From positions 5,685,501 through 5,749,500 of the forward strand of contig NZ_CP027762.1 of the NCBI RefSeq assembly GCF_003852315.1: a DNA stretch of 64,000 nt, written 5' to 3'. Within the stretch, counting starts at the first letter, position 1, and every line of letters starts with the position of its first letter. The notes under the pieces are model-generated. The model saw nothing but the letters and a program-made list of their open reading frames with translations. It was not told the DNA's origin and ran no database searches. A program made the position numbers and the translations under genes. Positions 50,253 to 58,630 of the stretch are shown piece after piece. This DNA comes from Pseudomonas sp. LBUM920 (GTDB lineage: Bacteria; Pseudomonadota; Gammaproteobacteria; Pseudomonadales; Pseudomonadaceae).

Positions 50253-50839
50253 GTGAAGAGTTCGCCCTGCAACTCGTCGAGCAACATCTGGATGGCATCC
50301 AGGCGTTGCTGCGGGTCGTCGAGTTGCAGCAGGTCAATCTTGTCGGCCTCGGTGAACGGCAGCAGATAGGCCAGTTGGTTACCCAAGGCTTGCTGGCCAT
50401 CGGCGTGGGTGCCCATGTCCAGCGAGGCAACCATCGGATGCTCAGCCAGCGCCTGGAGCAATGCCAGCAGGTCGGCGTCCTCTTCGCCCAGCGGTTGATC
50501 CGGCAGTTCTTCGAGCCACTGCACCTCGGCGACCAGTAGCTGGTCCTTCTGCACCCCGGTGTCACGCACGCGGAACCTGCGCCCGCCTTCGACGCGAATC
50601 CCCAGCAGGCCGTTGTCTTGTTGCTTGAAGTCGCGAATCAGCGCTTCACAGCCAATCAGCGCGTAGCCGTCCGGGGCCATGCCCACTTCCCTGCCGCTTA
50701 AGATGCACACCACGCCGAAGCTTTCGCCCTTTTTCATGCAGCGGCTGATCATGTCCAGGTAGCGCGCCTCGAACAGTTGCAAGTCGAGGGTGCAGCCAGG
50801 GAACAGCACGGTATTGAGCGGGAACAGCGCCAGACTCAT
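50246..50839 (-). CDS. LON substrate-binding domain protein
   Basis: A 197-residue protein consisting of a Lon N-terminal (LAN) domain without the ATPase or protease parts. It shows LALFPLNTVLFPGCTLDLQLFEARYLDMISRC (in its first 40 residues) and IGCEALIRDFKQQDNGLLGIRVEG, with a helical C-terminal half. Stand-alone LON-domain proteins are common in proteobacteria, but their role is unknown. It overlaps the 3' end of the convergent DedA-PAP2 gene by seven bases. Confidence 0.88.
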   Translation of the reverse strand: MSLALFPLNTVLFPGCTLDLQLFEARYLDMISRCMKKGESFGVVCILSGREVGMAPDGYALIGCEALIRDFKQQDNGLLGIRVEGGRRFRVRDTGVQKDQLLVAEVQWLEELPDQPLGEEDADLLALLQALAEHPMVASLDMGTHADGQQALGNQLAYLLPFTEADKIDLLQLDDPQQRLDAIQMLLDELQGELFTQ

Positions 50840-50860
50840 AGAGGTTTCCTTAAACCCGGT

Positions 50861-51577
50861 TTAAACGATCACGGACACGGCCAGCGGCAGGAACACCGCC
50901 GTGGCCACGCCCATCAGACTCATGGCCAACGCCGCGAAAGCGCCGCACTCTTCGCTTTCCTGCAGCGCGACCGAGGTGCCGACCGCATGGGCGGTCATGC
51001 CCAGGGCCATGCCGCGCGCTTCGGGACTGTGCACGCCCAGGCGCGACAGGTACGCCGGGCCGATCATCGCGCCGACCACCCCGGTGATCAACACAAACAC
51101 CGCCGCCAGGGCCGCCACGCCACCGATCTGCTCGGCCACCAGCATGGCAATCGGCGAGGTCACCGACTTGGGCGCCATGGTCATCAGCATCCTATGCTCA
51201 GCGCCAAACCACCAGCCCAGCAGCACACACAGGCCGGTGGCCAACACGCCACCTACCACCAGCGTAGTAAAAATCGGCCAGAACAATTGGCGGATCCGCC
51301 GCAGGTTCAGGAACAGCGGCACGGCCAGGGCCACGGTCGCCGGGCCGAGCAGAATACCCATGATCTCGGTGCTTTTGCGGTACTCGACGTAAGTCAGGCC
51401 ACAACTGAGCAATACGCCGATCACCAGCAGCATGGACACCAGCACCGGCTGCAGGAAGATCCAGCGGGTTTTCTCGAAGGCCGCCAGCACCAGTTGATAG
51501 GCGCCAAGGGTAATACCGATGCCGAACAGAGGGTGATGAATGACCGCCGTCCATGCGCCTTGCCAGTCGAAGGTCAT
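50861..51577 (-). CDS. LrgB/CidB family protein
   Basis: A 238-residue membrane protein with about six to seven helices. Signature parts are MGILLGPATVALAVPLFLNL, then APKSVTSPIAMLVAEQIGG and RGMALGMTAHAVGTSVALQE. LrgB/CidB proteins work with the holin-like LrgA/CidA partners in controlling murein hydrolase activity, and some may export metabolites such as pyruvate. Starts four bases before the stop of the upstream partner. Confidence 0.92.
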   Translation of the reverse strand: MTFDWQGAWTAVIHHPLFGIGITLGAYQLVLAAFEKTRWIFLQPVLVSMLLVIGVLLSCGLTYVEYRKSTEIMGILLGPATVALAVPLFLNLRRIRQLFWPIFTTLVVGGVLATGLCVLLGWWFGAEHRMLMTMAPKSVTSPIAMLVAEQIGGVAALAAVFVLITGVVGAMIGPAYLSRLGVHSPEARGMALGMTAHAVGTSVALQESEECGAFAALAMSLMGVATAVFLPLAVSVIV

Positions 51578-51927
51578 TGATCCTTCTCCTTGCGCTTGAC
51601 CATCTGCTGCATCAGCACACCGACAAAGCCCATGGCGATCACCAGTGACAGCACCAGTGCGCCGACGATAGCCCAGAAGTCGGCAGCGATGTCCTTGGCG
51701 TACACCATCACGCCCACGGCCGGCGGCACCAGCAGCAATGGCAAGTAACGCAACAGGCTGCTGGCGGCCAGGCTCAAGGGCTCGCCGACTTCACCGCGCC
51801 AGATCAGGAAGCCCAGCATCAGCAGCAAGCCGATGATCGGCCCCGGCAGCACCGGCACCAGCAAATGGTTGATCGCGGTGCCGATCAATTGAAACAGCAC
51901 CAGCCATGTCAGGCCCCGTAACAGCAT
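51574..51927 (-). CDS. CidA/LrgA family holin-like protein
   Basis: A 117-residue protein with four hydrophobic helices: LVLFQLIGTAINHLLVP, GPIIGLLLMLGFLIW, LPLLLVPPAVGVMVYA and LVLSLVIAMGFVGVLM. It ends in a short basic tail (KRKEKDQ). The PAVGVM and PGPIIGL motifs are family signatures. It overlaps the LrgB partner by four bases, forming a coupled two-gene operon. Confidence 0.9.
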   Translation of the reverse strand: MLLRGLTWLVLFQLIGTAINHLLVPVLPGPIIGLLLMLGFLIWRGEVGEPLSLAASSLLRYLPLLLVPPAVGVMVYAKDIAADFWAIVGALVLSLVIAMGFVGVLMQQMVKRKEKDQ

Positions 51928-52085
51928 CGGTTATCTCCCCCTCAAAACCCGCCCGCATTATAAGCACGCCGGCTCTATGCTTCGGCATTCGCCAAAAGCA
52001 TGGTGGGTTGACCGGGTGGGTTGCCCATGATGATCTACCCTGGATTTGGCCCACCTATAAAAACGATGAACCAAGGAGAGTCGCA

Positions 52086-52541
52086 ATGCCCTATGTACCT
52101 GTAGCGCAGCTCAAAGATTATGTCGGCAAGGAACTGGGACGTTCCGAATGGCTCACCATCGACCAGGCGCGTATCAACCTGTTCGCAGAGGCCACCGGCG
52201 ATCATCAGTTCATCCACGTCGACCCGGTCAAGGCCGCGCAGACCCCGTTCGGCAGCACCATTGCCCACGGTTTCCTGTCGCTGTCGTTGATGCCCAAGCT
52301 GATGGAAGACCTCCTGATCGTGCCCGAAGGCCTGAAGATGGCGGTCAACTACGGCTTGGACAGCGTGCGCTTCATCCAACCGGTCAAGGTCAACTCCAAG
52401 GTGCGCCTGAACGTGACGCTCAACGACGTCACCGAGAAAAAGCCTGGCCAATGGCTACTCAAAGCCACCGCCACCCTGGAAATCGACGGGCAGGAAAAAC
52501 CGGCTTACGTCGCCGAGTCGTTGTCGCTCTACTTCGTGTAA
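52086..52541 (+). CDS. MaoC-like hot-dog dehydratase
   Basis: A 151-residue single hot-dog-fold enzyme. The R-hydratase signature is AEATGDHQFIHVDP, with the catalytic Asp and His, followed by FGSTIAHGFLSLSL. The family hydrates 2-enoyl-CoA to R-3-hydroxyacyl-CoA, sometimes for polyhydroxyalkanoate supply. No PHA gene is nearby. Preceded by an AAGGAGAG ribosome-binding site. Confidence 0.93.
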   Translation: MPYVPVAQLKDYVGKELGRSEWLTIDQARINLFAEATGDHQFIHVDPVKAAQTPFGSTIAHGFLSLSLMPKLMEDLLIVPEGLKMAVNYGLDSVRFIQPVKVNSKVRLNVTLNDVTEKKPGQWLLKATATLEIDGQEKPAYVAESLSLYFV

Positions 52542-52646
52542 GCCCGCGCCTGTGGTGGGGATATAAACCTCACCACAGCGTATGTAAATTTATGTATGAA
52601 ACTCGCAGCTGCGGCATACTCGGCGCTCAATTATCCGGATCCCGCT

Positions 52647-54365
52647 ATGCGCCCACTCGCTCCCCTTGCCCTTGCCCTGTTGCTCACCGCTTGCGGAGAC
52701 GGCGAATCGCTGTTGCCGCCCGATGCGCGCCTGCCCGATGGCGGCCGTTACCGGGGCGATGTGGTCAATGGTTTGCTGCAAGGCCAGGGCCGGGTCGACT
52801 ACCCCAACGGCAGCTGGTACGCCGGCCAGTTCGACAAAGGCCAATGGCACGGCCAGGGTGAATGGCATGGCAGTAACGGCGAGGTCTATAAAGGCCAGTT
52901 CCAGCAAGGCCTGTTCGACGGCCAGGGCAGCCTGACCACGGCGGGCAGCAGTTACGTCGGTGGTTTCAAGAATGGCCGGCGCAACGGCGAGGGCACCCTC
53001 AAAGAGGGGCAAATGACCTATCGCGGCGAATTCAAGGACGATCAATATTCCGGCCTCGGCCGCCTCGAGCTGGCCGACGGCAGCCAATATCAGGGCCAGT
53101 TCGCCCACGGCAAACCGAATGGCGAAGGCCAGCGTAACGACGACAGTGGCAACCAGTTCAGCGGCCACTTTGTCGATGGCCAACTCGAAGGCAATGGCAC
53201 GTTCAACAGCGCCGACGGCGACATCTATGTCGGCCAGTTCAAACAGAACCAGCTCAATGGCAAAGGCCGCTATGAAAACGCCGACGGCGACGTGTGGATC
53301 GGCCAGTTCAAGGAAGGCGCCCTCAGCGGCAAAGGCGAGCTGATCGGCGTGGACGGCAGCCACTATGTCGGCCAGTTCAGCGACTGGCGCTTCACCGGCG
53401 AAGGCCGCTTGAACCTTACCGACGGCAGCTTCTATATCGGGGGGTTCGACAGCGACAGCTATCAAGGCAAGGGCACCCTCGTGCTCACCGATGGCACCGT
53501 AGAGGCCGGCACCTGGGTCAACGGCATGCGCGTGCGCGACGCCGACGGCAAGCTGCTGCCCGACCCGCTGGAAATCGGCATACTGGCCCAAGGCCGCTTG
53601 CTCGATGCCGCCCTCGCCGCCGTGCCCGCCTCCACCCCCGCCGTCGAGCTGTACACCCTGGTGCTGGCCGGCGACGGCAAGCAAAGCGTGTTCCTGCGCG
53701 AAGCCGATTATGTGAGCAACATGCTCGCCACCCGTTTCGGCGCGCGCGGGCAGATTCGCCTGGTCAACCACCGCGACCATATTGCCGACCGCCCGCTGGC
53801 CACGCGCGAAAGCCTGCGCCGCGCCGTGCAAACCCTGGCCGAGCGCACGGGGCCGGAAGACCTGGTGTTTATCTACATGACCAGCCATGGCACTCACGAA
53901 CACGAACTGGTGCTCGACCAACCGCGCATGGAACTGGCCGACCTGCCGGCCGATGAACTGGCCGCCGTGCTCGCCCCGCTGAAAAACCGCGACAAGGTCA
54001 TCGTGATTTCCGCCTGCTACTCCGGTGGGTTTATCCCGGCGCTCAAAGATGAGCGCACGCTGATCATGACCGCCTCGCGTGCCGATCGCGTGTCCTTCGG
54101 CTGCTCCGAGGAAGCGGACTTCACCTACTTTGGCGATGCCCTTTTCGCACAAGCTTTAAACCAGACAGATGACTTACAGCAGGCTTTCAAACTGGCACAA
54201 ATGCACGTGTCCGAGCGCGAACAGGCGGACAACTTCGAAGCGTCCGAACCGCAGATATGGGCGCCCAAAGGCGTGATCGCCCATTGGCAGTTATTACGTA
54301 AACAGCAGGCACGAAAGGCGCTCGAAAGCGTCTCAATGAATAGCAAGGAAGCCAAAGGCAACTAA
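52647..54365 (+). CDS. MORN-repeat lipoprotein with C13 (legumain-type) peptidase domain
   Basis: A 572-residue lipoprotein (MRPLAPLALALLLTAC, lipobox LLTAC). Residues about 35-290 hold 11-12 MORN repeats (pattern Y-x-G-x-F-x-x-G-x-x-x-G-x-G). After a linker, a caspase-like domain has IYMTSHGTHEH (His414) and VISACYSGGFI (Cys457), the dyad of family C13. The dyad suggests an active cysteine peptidase of the legumain/GPI-transamidase type. Substrate and role are unknown. The ATG at 52647 is chosen because it directly precedes the signal peptide. It is followed after 29 bases by the oxidoreductase gene. Confidence 0.85.
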   Translation: MRPLAPLALALLLTACGDGESLLPPDARLPDGGRYRGDVVNGLLQGQGRVDYPNGSWYAGQFDKGQWHGQGEWHGSNGEVYKGQFQQGLFDGQGSLTTAGSSYVGGFKNGRRNGEGTLKEGQMTYRGEFKDDQYSGLGRLELADGSQYQGQFAHGKPNGEGQRNDDSGNQFSGHFVDGQLEGNGTFNSADGDIYVGQFKQNQLNGKGRYENADGDVWIGQFKEGALSGKGELIGVDGSHYVGQFSDWRFTGEGRLNLTDGSFYIGGFDSDSYQGKGTLVLTDGTVEAGTWVNGMRVRDADGKLLPDPLEIGILAQGRLLDAALAAVPASTPAVELYTLVLAGDGKQSVFLREADYVSNMLATRFGARGQIRLVNHRDHIADRPLATRESLRRAVQTLAERTGPEDLVFIYMTSHGTHEHELVLDQPRMELADLPADELAAVLAPLKNRDKVIVISACYSGGFIPALKDERTLIMTASRADRVSFGCSEEADFTYFGDALFAQALNQTDDLQQAFKLAQMHVSEREQADNFEASEPQIWAPKGVIAHWQLLRKQQARKALESVSMNSKEAKGN

Positions 54366-54394
54366 GCTGTAACGTGTAACAAGGGGGAAACACC

Positions 54395-55036
54395 ATGTAC
54401 CTGACACCACAACATATCTTGCTCGCCGGAGCCTCGGGCCTCACCGGCGAACACCTGCTCGACCGCCTGCTCAACGAACCTACCGTGACCCGCGTACTGG
54501 CGCCTAGCCGCAAGCCGCTGGCTGAACACCCGCACCTGGAAAACCCGGTGGGTGATCCAGTGGCGTTGCTGCCGCAACTGAGCGGCCAGGTCGATATCGC
54601 CTTCTGCTGCCTGGGCACCACAATCAAACAGGCTGGCTCCGAAGCGGCCTTTCGCGCGGTCGACCTGGACATGGTCGTGGCCTTCGCCAAGCGCGCTCGG
54701 GAAATGGGCGCGCGGCACCTGATCGTGATCAGTGCAATTGGCGCCGACCCGAAATCCTCGATCTTCTACAACCGCGTCAAAGGCGAAATGGAGCAGGCGC
54801 TGAAGGCCCAGGACTGGCCGCAACTGACCATCGCGCGACCTTCGCTGTTGCTGGGAGAGCGCCTGGAACCCCGTTTGGCTGAACAGCTCGCCGGGCCGTT
54901 GTCGCGGCTGATTCCGGGCAAGTACCACGGCATTGAAGTCTGCGAGCTGGCTCGGGCCATGTGGCGCCTGGCGCTGGAAGAGCAGGACGGGGTACGGGTG
55001 GTCGAGTCGGATGAGTTGCGCAAGCTCGGCAAGTAA
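54395..55036 (+). CDS. NAD(P)-binding oxidoreductase, atypical SDR (HTATIP2-like)
   Basis: A 213-residue Rossmann-fold protein with ILLAGASGLTGEHLLDRLL at the N-terminus, IAFCCLGTTIKQAGS, HLIVISAIGADPKS and FYNRVKGEMEQALKAQ. It resembles the atypical short-chain dehydrogenase group of HTATIP2/YbjT-like proteins, for which substrates are usually unknown. An AAGGGGGA ribosome-binding site precedes the ATG. Downstream of the MORN-C13 gene, possibly co-transcribed. Confidence 0.85.
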   Translation: MYLTPQHILLAGASGLTGEHLLDRLLNEPTVTRVLAPSRKPLAEHPHLENPVGDPVALLPQLSGQVDIAFCCLGTTIKQAGSEAAFRAVDLDMVVAFAKRAREMGARHLIVISAIGADPKSSIFYNRVKGEMEQALKAQDWPQLTIARPSLLLGERLEPRLAEQLAGPLSRLIPGKYHGIEVCELARAMWRLALEEQDGVRVVESDELRKLGK

Positions 55037-55065
55037 CGTCGTTCAGCTTTGGCACACAACAAACG

Positions 55066-55154
55066 GTGGGAGCGGGCTTGCTCGCGAAGGCGGTGGATCA
55101 GTCAACTTAGGCATCGACTGACACGCCGCATTCGCGAACAAGCCCGCTCCCACA
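55066..55154. repeat. REP doublet (head-to-head)
   Basis: Inverted arms GTGGGAGCGGGCTTGCTCGC and GCGAACAAGCCCGCTCCCAC, with one change (AACAAG for AGCAAG) in the right arm. Between convergent genes. This is the last REP doublet I find; none occurs from here to the window end. Confidence 0.9.
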
Positions 55155-55183
55155 TTGGTTTTGTGTTGCCTGCAAGGTCGGTG

Positions 55184-55468
55184 CTACAGACCACCGGTTG
55201 CGTTGAAGCCCACACCCAACACCGTCAGAACCGACAGCGGCAACAGCAGTGTGTCGAGCAGCGCGCTGGCCGGCAGGTCGATGTGCGGATAGCTCGGCGC
55301 TTCAGCGCCAAATCGGTCCTTGGCGCAACAGCCGCCGTCAATCGCATACAAATCCAGCCGCGTGCCGGCGTACACCACCGGCGCGCCAGGCTGCGCTGCG
55401 TCCAGCGTGCGTGCGGTGGCGCAGCCCGTCAGTTGCAGCGCCAGCAGCACTAACAGGGCTTTATTCAT
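55184..55468 (-). CDS. YceK/YidQ family lipoprotein
   Basis: A 94-residue lipoprotein with lipobox LQLTGC, Cys16, followed by PVVYAGTRLDLYAI and the C-terminal IDLPASALLDTLLLPLSVL, the DUF1375 (YceK/YidQ) pattern. Function is unknown. It overlaps the end of ubiX by eight bases and is probably the last gene of the mpl-ubiX operon. Confidence 0.85.
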   Translation of the reverse strand: MNKALLVLLALQLTGCATARTLDAAQPGAPVVYAGTRLDLYAIDGGCCAKDRFGAEAPSYPHIDLPASALLDTLLLPLSVLTVLGVGFNATGGL

Positions 55469-56090
55469 CGCTGCTCAAATGGTGCTCGCCCCAACGCGGC
55501 AGCATGTCCTGGGGAATGTTCAGCAGGTTGAGAATCCGCGCCACCACAAAATCCACCAGGTCATCAATGGTCTGCGGCTGGTGATAAAAGCCGGGCGAAG
55601 CCGGCAAGATGGTCACGCCCATGTTCGACAACTTGAGCATGTGCTCCAGATGGATGCTCGAATACGGCGCCTCGCGCGGCACCAGAATCAGCTGGCGGCG
55701 CTCCTTCAAGGTCACGTCCGCCGCGCGCTCGATCAAGTTGTTGCAGGCGCCCGTCGCAATCGCCGACAAGGTGCCGGTAGAGCACGGCACCACCACCATC
55801 GCCGCCGGCGCCCCGGAGCCTGAGGCCACGGGCGACATCCAATCCTCTTTGCCGTAAACCTTGATCTGCCCTGCCGCAGCCCCGGTGTATTCGGTGAGGA
55901 AGGCTTGCATCATCTGCACCTTGGGCGGCAGCGCGACATCAGTTTCGGTGGCCAACACCAACTGCGCGGCCTTGGAGATCAAAAAATGCACCTCGCGGTC
56001 TTCGCGCACCAGGCAATCGAGCAGACGCAGGCCATAGGGCGCGCCGGAGGCACCGGTCATCGCCAGGGTGACGCGTTCCGGGCCGCTCAT
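55461..56090 (-). CDS. ubiX: Flavin prenyltransferase UbiX
   Basis: A 209-residue flavoprotein. It has LAMTGASGAPYGLRLLDCLV at the N-terminus, CSTGTLSAIATGACNNLIERAADVTLKE and LVPREAPYSSIHLEHMLKLS. UbiX prenylates FMN to make the cofactor of the decarboxylase UbiD in ubiquinone synthesis. Overlaps mpl upstream by four bases. Confidence 0.95.
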   Translation of the reverse strand: MSGPERVTLAMTGASGAPYGLRLLDCLVREDREVHFLISKAAQLVLATETDVALPPKVQMMQAFLTEYTGAAAGQIKVYGKEDWMSPVASGSGAPAAMVVVPCSTGTLSAIATGACNNLIERAADVTLKERRQLILVPREAPYSSIHLEHMLKLSNMGVTILPASPGFYHQPQTIDDLVDFVVARILNLLNIPQDMLPRWGEHHLSSDE

Positions 56091-57436
56091 TTCAGCGCCT
56101 CGGCCAGCTTGCCATGCAGGCCGCCGAAGCCACCGTTGCTCATCACCACGATGTGGGTGCCCGGCGTGGCTTGATGCTTGACGTGCTCAATGATGCCCTC
56201 GATGGAATCGCAAACGGTTGAGGGCACGGTGCACAGCGCTGCAATGCCCGGCAGGTCCCAGCCAAGGTTGGGCGGCGCATACCAGACCACTTGGTCGGCG
56301 TCATTGACGCTTTCCGGCAGACCATCACGGTGCGCGCCCAGCTTCATGGAATTGGAGCGCGGCTCGACAATGGCAATGATCGGCGCATCGCCGACCTGCT
56401 TGCGCAGGCCATCCAGCGTGGTGGCAATGGCCGTCGGGTGGTGGGCAAAGTCGTCGTAGATGGTAATCCCGTTGACGTCGGCGACTTTCTCCATGCGCCG
56501 CTTCACGCTTTTGAAAGCACTCAACGCGGCGATGCCCATGGCGGGCACCACGCCCACATGTCGCGCGGCCGCCAGGGTGACCAAGGCGTTGGCGACGTTG
56601 TGCTGGCCAGTCATGCCCCACTCGACGATGCCTTGGGCTTGCCCTTCAAACAGCACTTCAAATCTGGAACCGTCTTCGCTGAGCAGGTTGACCTGCCACT
56701 GCCCACCCGCGCCGGTAGTTTGCACTGGGGTCCAGCAGCCCATATCGATCACACGCTGCAAGGCCGGCTCGGTGGTCGGATGGATGACCAGGCCTTCGCT
56801 CGGTATGGTGCGCACCAAGTGGTGGAACTGGCGCTCGATAGCCGGCAGATCGGGGAAGATGTCGGCGTGATCGAACTCAAGGTTGTTCAGGATCGCCGTG
56901 CGCGGGCGGTAATGGACGAACTTGGAGCGTTTGTCGAAGAACGCGCTGTCGTATTCATCTGCCTCGATCACGAAGAACGGTGTGTCGCCCAGGCGCGCCG
57001 ACACCGCAAAGTTTTGCGGCACACCGCCAATCAAAAAGCCCGGGCTCATGCCTGCGTGCTCCAACACCCAGGCGAGCATGCTGCTGGTGGTGGTCTTGCC
57101 GTGAGTGCCGGCCACCGCGAGTACCCAGCGACCTTGCAGCACGTGGTCCGCCAGCCACTGCGGGCCGGAGACATAAGGCAAACCTTTATTGAGTACATAC
57201 TCGACCGCCGGGTTGCCCCGCACCATGGCGTTGCCGATCACCACCAGGTCTGGCACCGGGTGGAATTGCGACGGATCGTAGCCTTGGCTCAACTCGATAC
57301 CCTGGGCCTGCAGTTGCGTGCTCATGGGCGGGTAAACATTGGCGTCGGAGCCGGTGACGTGGTGGCCCAACTCTTTGGCCAGAACCGCCATCGAACCCAT
57401 GAAGGTGCCGCAAATACCGAGAATATGAATGTGCAT
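56087..57436 (-). CDS. mpl: UDP-MurNAc:L-Ala-gamma-D-Glu-meso-DAP ligase
   Basis: A 449-residue Mur-ligase family enzyme beginning MHIHILGICGTFMGSMAVLA. The ATP site is AVAGTHGKTTTSSMLAWVLE, and later parts include ADEYDSAFFDKRSKFVHY and YDDFAHHPTAIATTLDGLR. It reattaches recycled tripeptide to UDP-MurNAc. The ATG at 57436 is the family start. First gene of the mpl-ubiX-yceK-like operon. Confidence 0.96.
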   Translation of the reverse strand: MHIHILGICGTFMGSMAVLAKELGHHVTGSDANVYPPMSTQLQAQGIELSQGYDPSQFHPVPDLVVIGNAMVRGNPAVEYVLNKGLPYVSGPQWLADHVLQGRWVLAVAGTHGKTTTSSMLAWVLEHAGMSPGFLIGGVPQNFAVSARLGDTPFFVIEADEYDSAFFDKRSKFVHYRPRTAILNNLEFDHADIFPDLPAIERQFHHLVRTIPSEGLVIHPTTEPALQRVIDMGCWTPVQTTGAGGQWQVNLLSEDGSRFEVLFEGQAQGIVEWGMTGQHNVANALVTLAAARHVGVVPAMGIAALSAFKSVKRRMEKVADVNGITIYDDFAHHPTAIATTLDGLRKQVGDAPIIAIVEPRSNSMKLGAHRDGLPESVNDADQVVWYAPPNLGWDLPGIAALCTVPSTVCDSIEGIIEHVKHQATPGTHIVVMSNGGFGGLHGKLAEALK

Positions 57437-57547
57437 GGTTGACCTCGTAAAACATCGAGGCAGGTTAGCGCAGGGAGGGGAAAATCGCACTCTTTAGCTG
57501 CCGCAGTGCTGGGGCGATGGGGTCAATCCAGACGGCCGTTTACCGAA

Positions 57548-57640
57548 AAAGAAGTGCCGCCGCCTACGCTGTGGTTGCCAGTACGCAACCCATCGAAGAC
57601 AACCGCACTTCTTTCATTGCTGGCTCTGTGGCTCAGAGCC
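57548..57640. other. Highly structured intergenic segment
   Basis: Three nested or adjacent inverted repeats lie in the 222-base gap between mpl and the effector-like gene: AAAGAAGTGC (57548-57557) with GCACTTCTTT (57605-57614), an inner GGTTGC/GCAACC hairpin (57573-57590), and GGCTCTG/CAGAGCC (57622-57640). On the minus strand the outer stem ends in a TTCTTTTT run, so it may act as a terminator for the effector-like gene. Confidence 0.45.
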
Positions 57641-57658
57641 TGGGACGCCGGCGCTCAC

Positions 57659-58630
57659 CTAGGCGGCGCTGCCCCGGTGCTTCACTTTCATTGCCCCCAT
57701 CAACGCGGTAAGGGCCGCCATCCTGGACTCCAAGCCAAGCGCCCGGCTTTTGATGTCGTCTTTTTCGGCCCCGGTTGAGGCGGCCTGAAAGGAAATACCC
57801 AGCTTCTGCGCTTCGTTGGCAAATGCCGGCTCGATGTAATCAAGCATCTCCTCGAGATAATCCATTCGCTCTTCGTTCGTTTTCGCGACCCATTCCAGGC
57901 CTGGCTGTACATGCGGCTCGGAACGAAGATCCGCCAAGGTATTTGCCAACAGAAATACGCTCTTCTGACTATGATCCACCAGACGCCCATCCTGAACACT
58001 TTGCTCAGTGGCGGCCGTCTTCGTCGAACTGATGAGGGGTTTTACGACCTCCAGAATGGCTCCGCTGGCGACCACGCCAACCGTCGAAAGCGGTACTGTC
58101 ACCACTGCCGTGATGCTGGCGACTTTTGCAATGTCCTTGCGCTGAAGCGGGAGCGCACGGTCCGCTTTCGCACTGCTGGCCTGCACCAGCTCCGCTGCGT
58201 TTTCTTCCAGGCCCCGTGCAGAAAACGGTTCGACTTCCTGGCCCTCTACTCGACCGGGCGTCGGTTGCGCGAACAACTTATCTCGCATTCCAGCGTCCTT
58301 TTGGACTTGCCATTCTTTTTGATGCTTGGCGTGGTAATCGGCCATTTCCGGTGTGTCAGGAGTGTCAGGTGACTCTCCCGGCGTGCGGGTACCGCTCGCG
58401 TGGCCTGGCGCGCTGAAGCCATTCACGTGTGCGTCCACCAAATGCTGATCATAGGCCTGATTACCTGCCCCGGGTTTGCTGCCTGACCCGCCTTCGAGTT
58501 TCGGCGCGTCAATAACCCGCGTAGAACCGGAAGGAACACCCGAGATGTCTACCCTGGTAAAACCTGAGGAGAAAAGATCCCCAATCTTTGAGAATGCCAA
58601 GGGCCGCGAGATTGAATTTGAAAACATCAT
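57659..58630 (-). CDS. Putative type III effector-like protein, unrecognised
   Basis: A 323-residue protein without a Sec signal. The first 40 residues are Ser/Gly-rich and low in acidic residues (MMFSNSISRPLAFSKIGDLF), as in many type III secreted proteins. A Gly/Pro/Thr-rich linker follows (to about residue 95). One long hydrophobic stretch (IAKVASITAVVTVPLSTVGVVASGA) could insert in a membrane, and the C-terminal 100 residues are helical and polar. I recognise no family. An hrp-box-like element lies 57 bases upstream of the start, and AT-rich non-coding DNA flanks the gene. An ATG one codon later (58627) is an alternative start. Confidence 0.65.
   Translation of the reverse strand: MMFSNSISRPLAFSKIGDLFSSGFTRVDISGVPSGSTRVIDAPKLEGGSGSKPGAGNQAYDQHLVDAHVNGFSAPGHASGTRTPGESPDTPDTPEMADYHAKHQKEWQVQKDAGMRDKLFAQPTPGRVEGQEVEPFSARGLEENAAELVQASSAKADRALPLQRKDIAKVASITAVVTVPLSTVGVVASGAILEVVKPLISSTKTAATEQSVQDGRLVDHSQKSVFLLANTLADLRSEPHVQPGLEWVAKTNEERMDYLEEMLDYIEPAFANEAQKLGISFQAASTGAEKDDIKSRALGLESRMAALTALMGAMKVKHRGSAA

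Noticed and set aside
476..55154. Repeated 15-20 base motifs at intervals, superficially like CRISPR repeats
   Set aside because: The copies are kilobases apart, occur as inverted pairs and have no regular short spacers. They are REP doublets. No cas genes are present.
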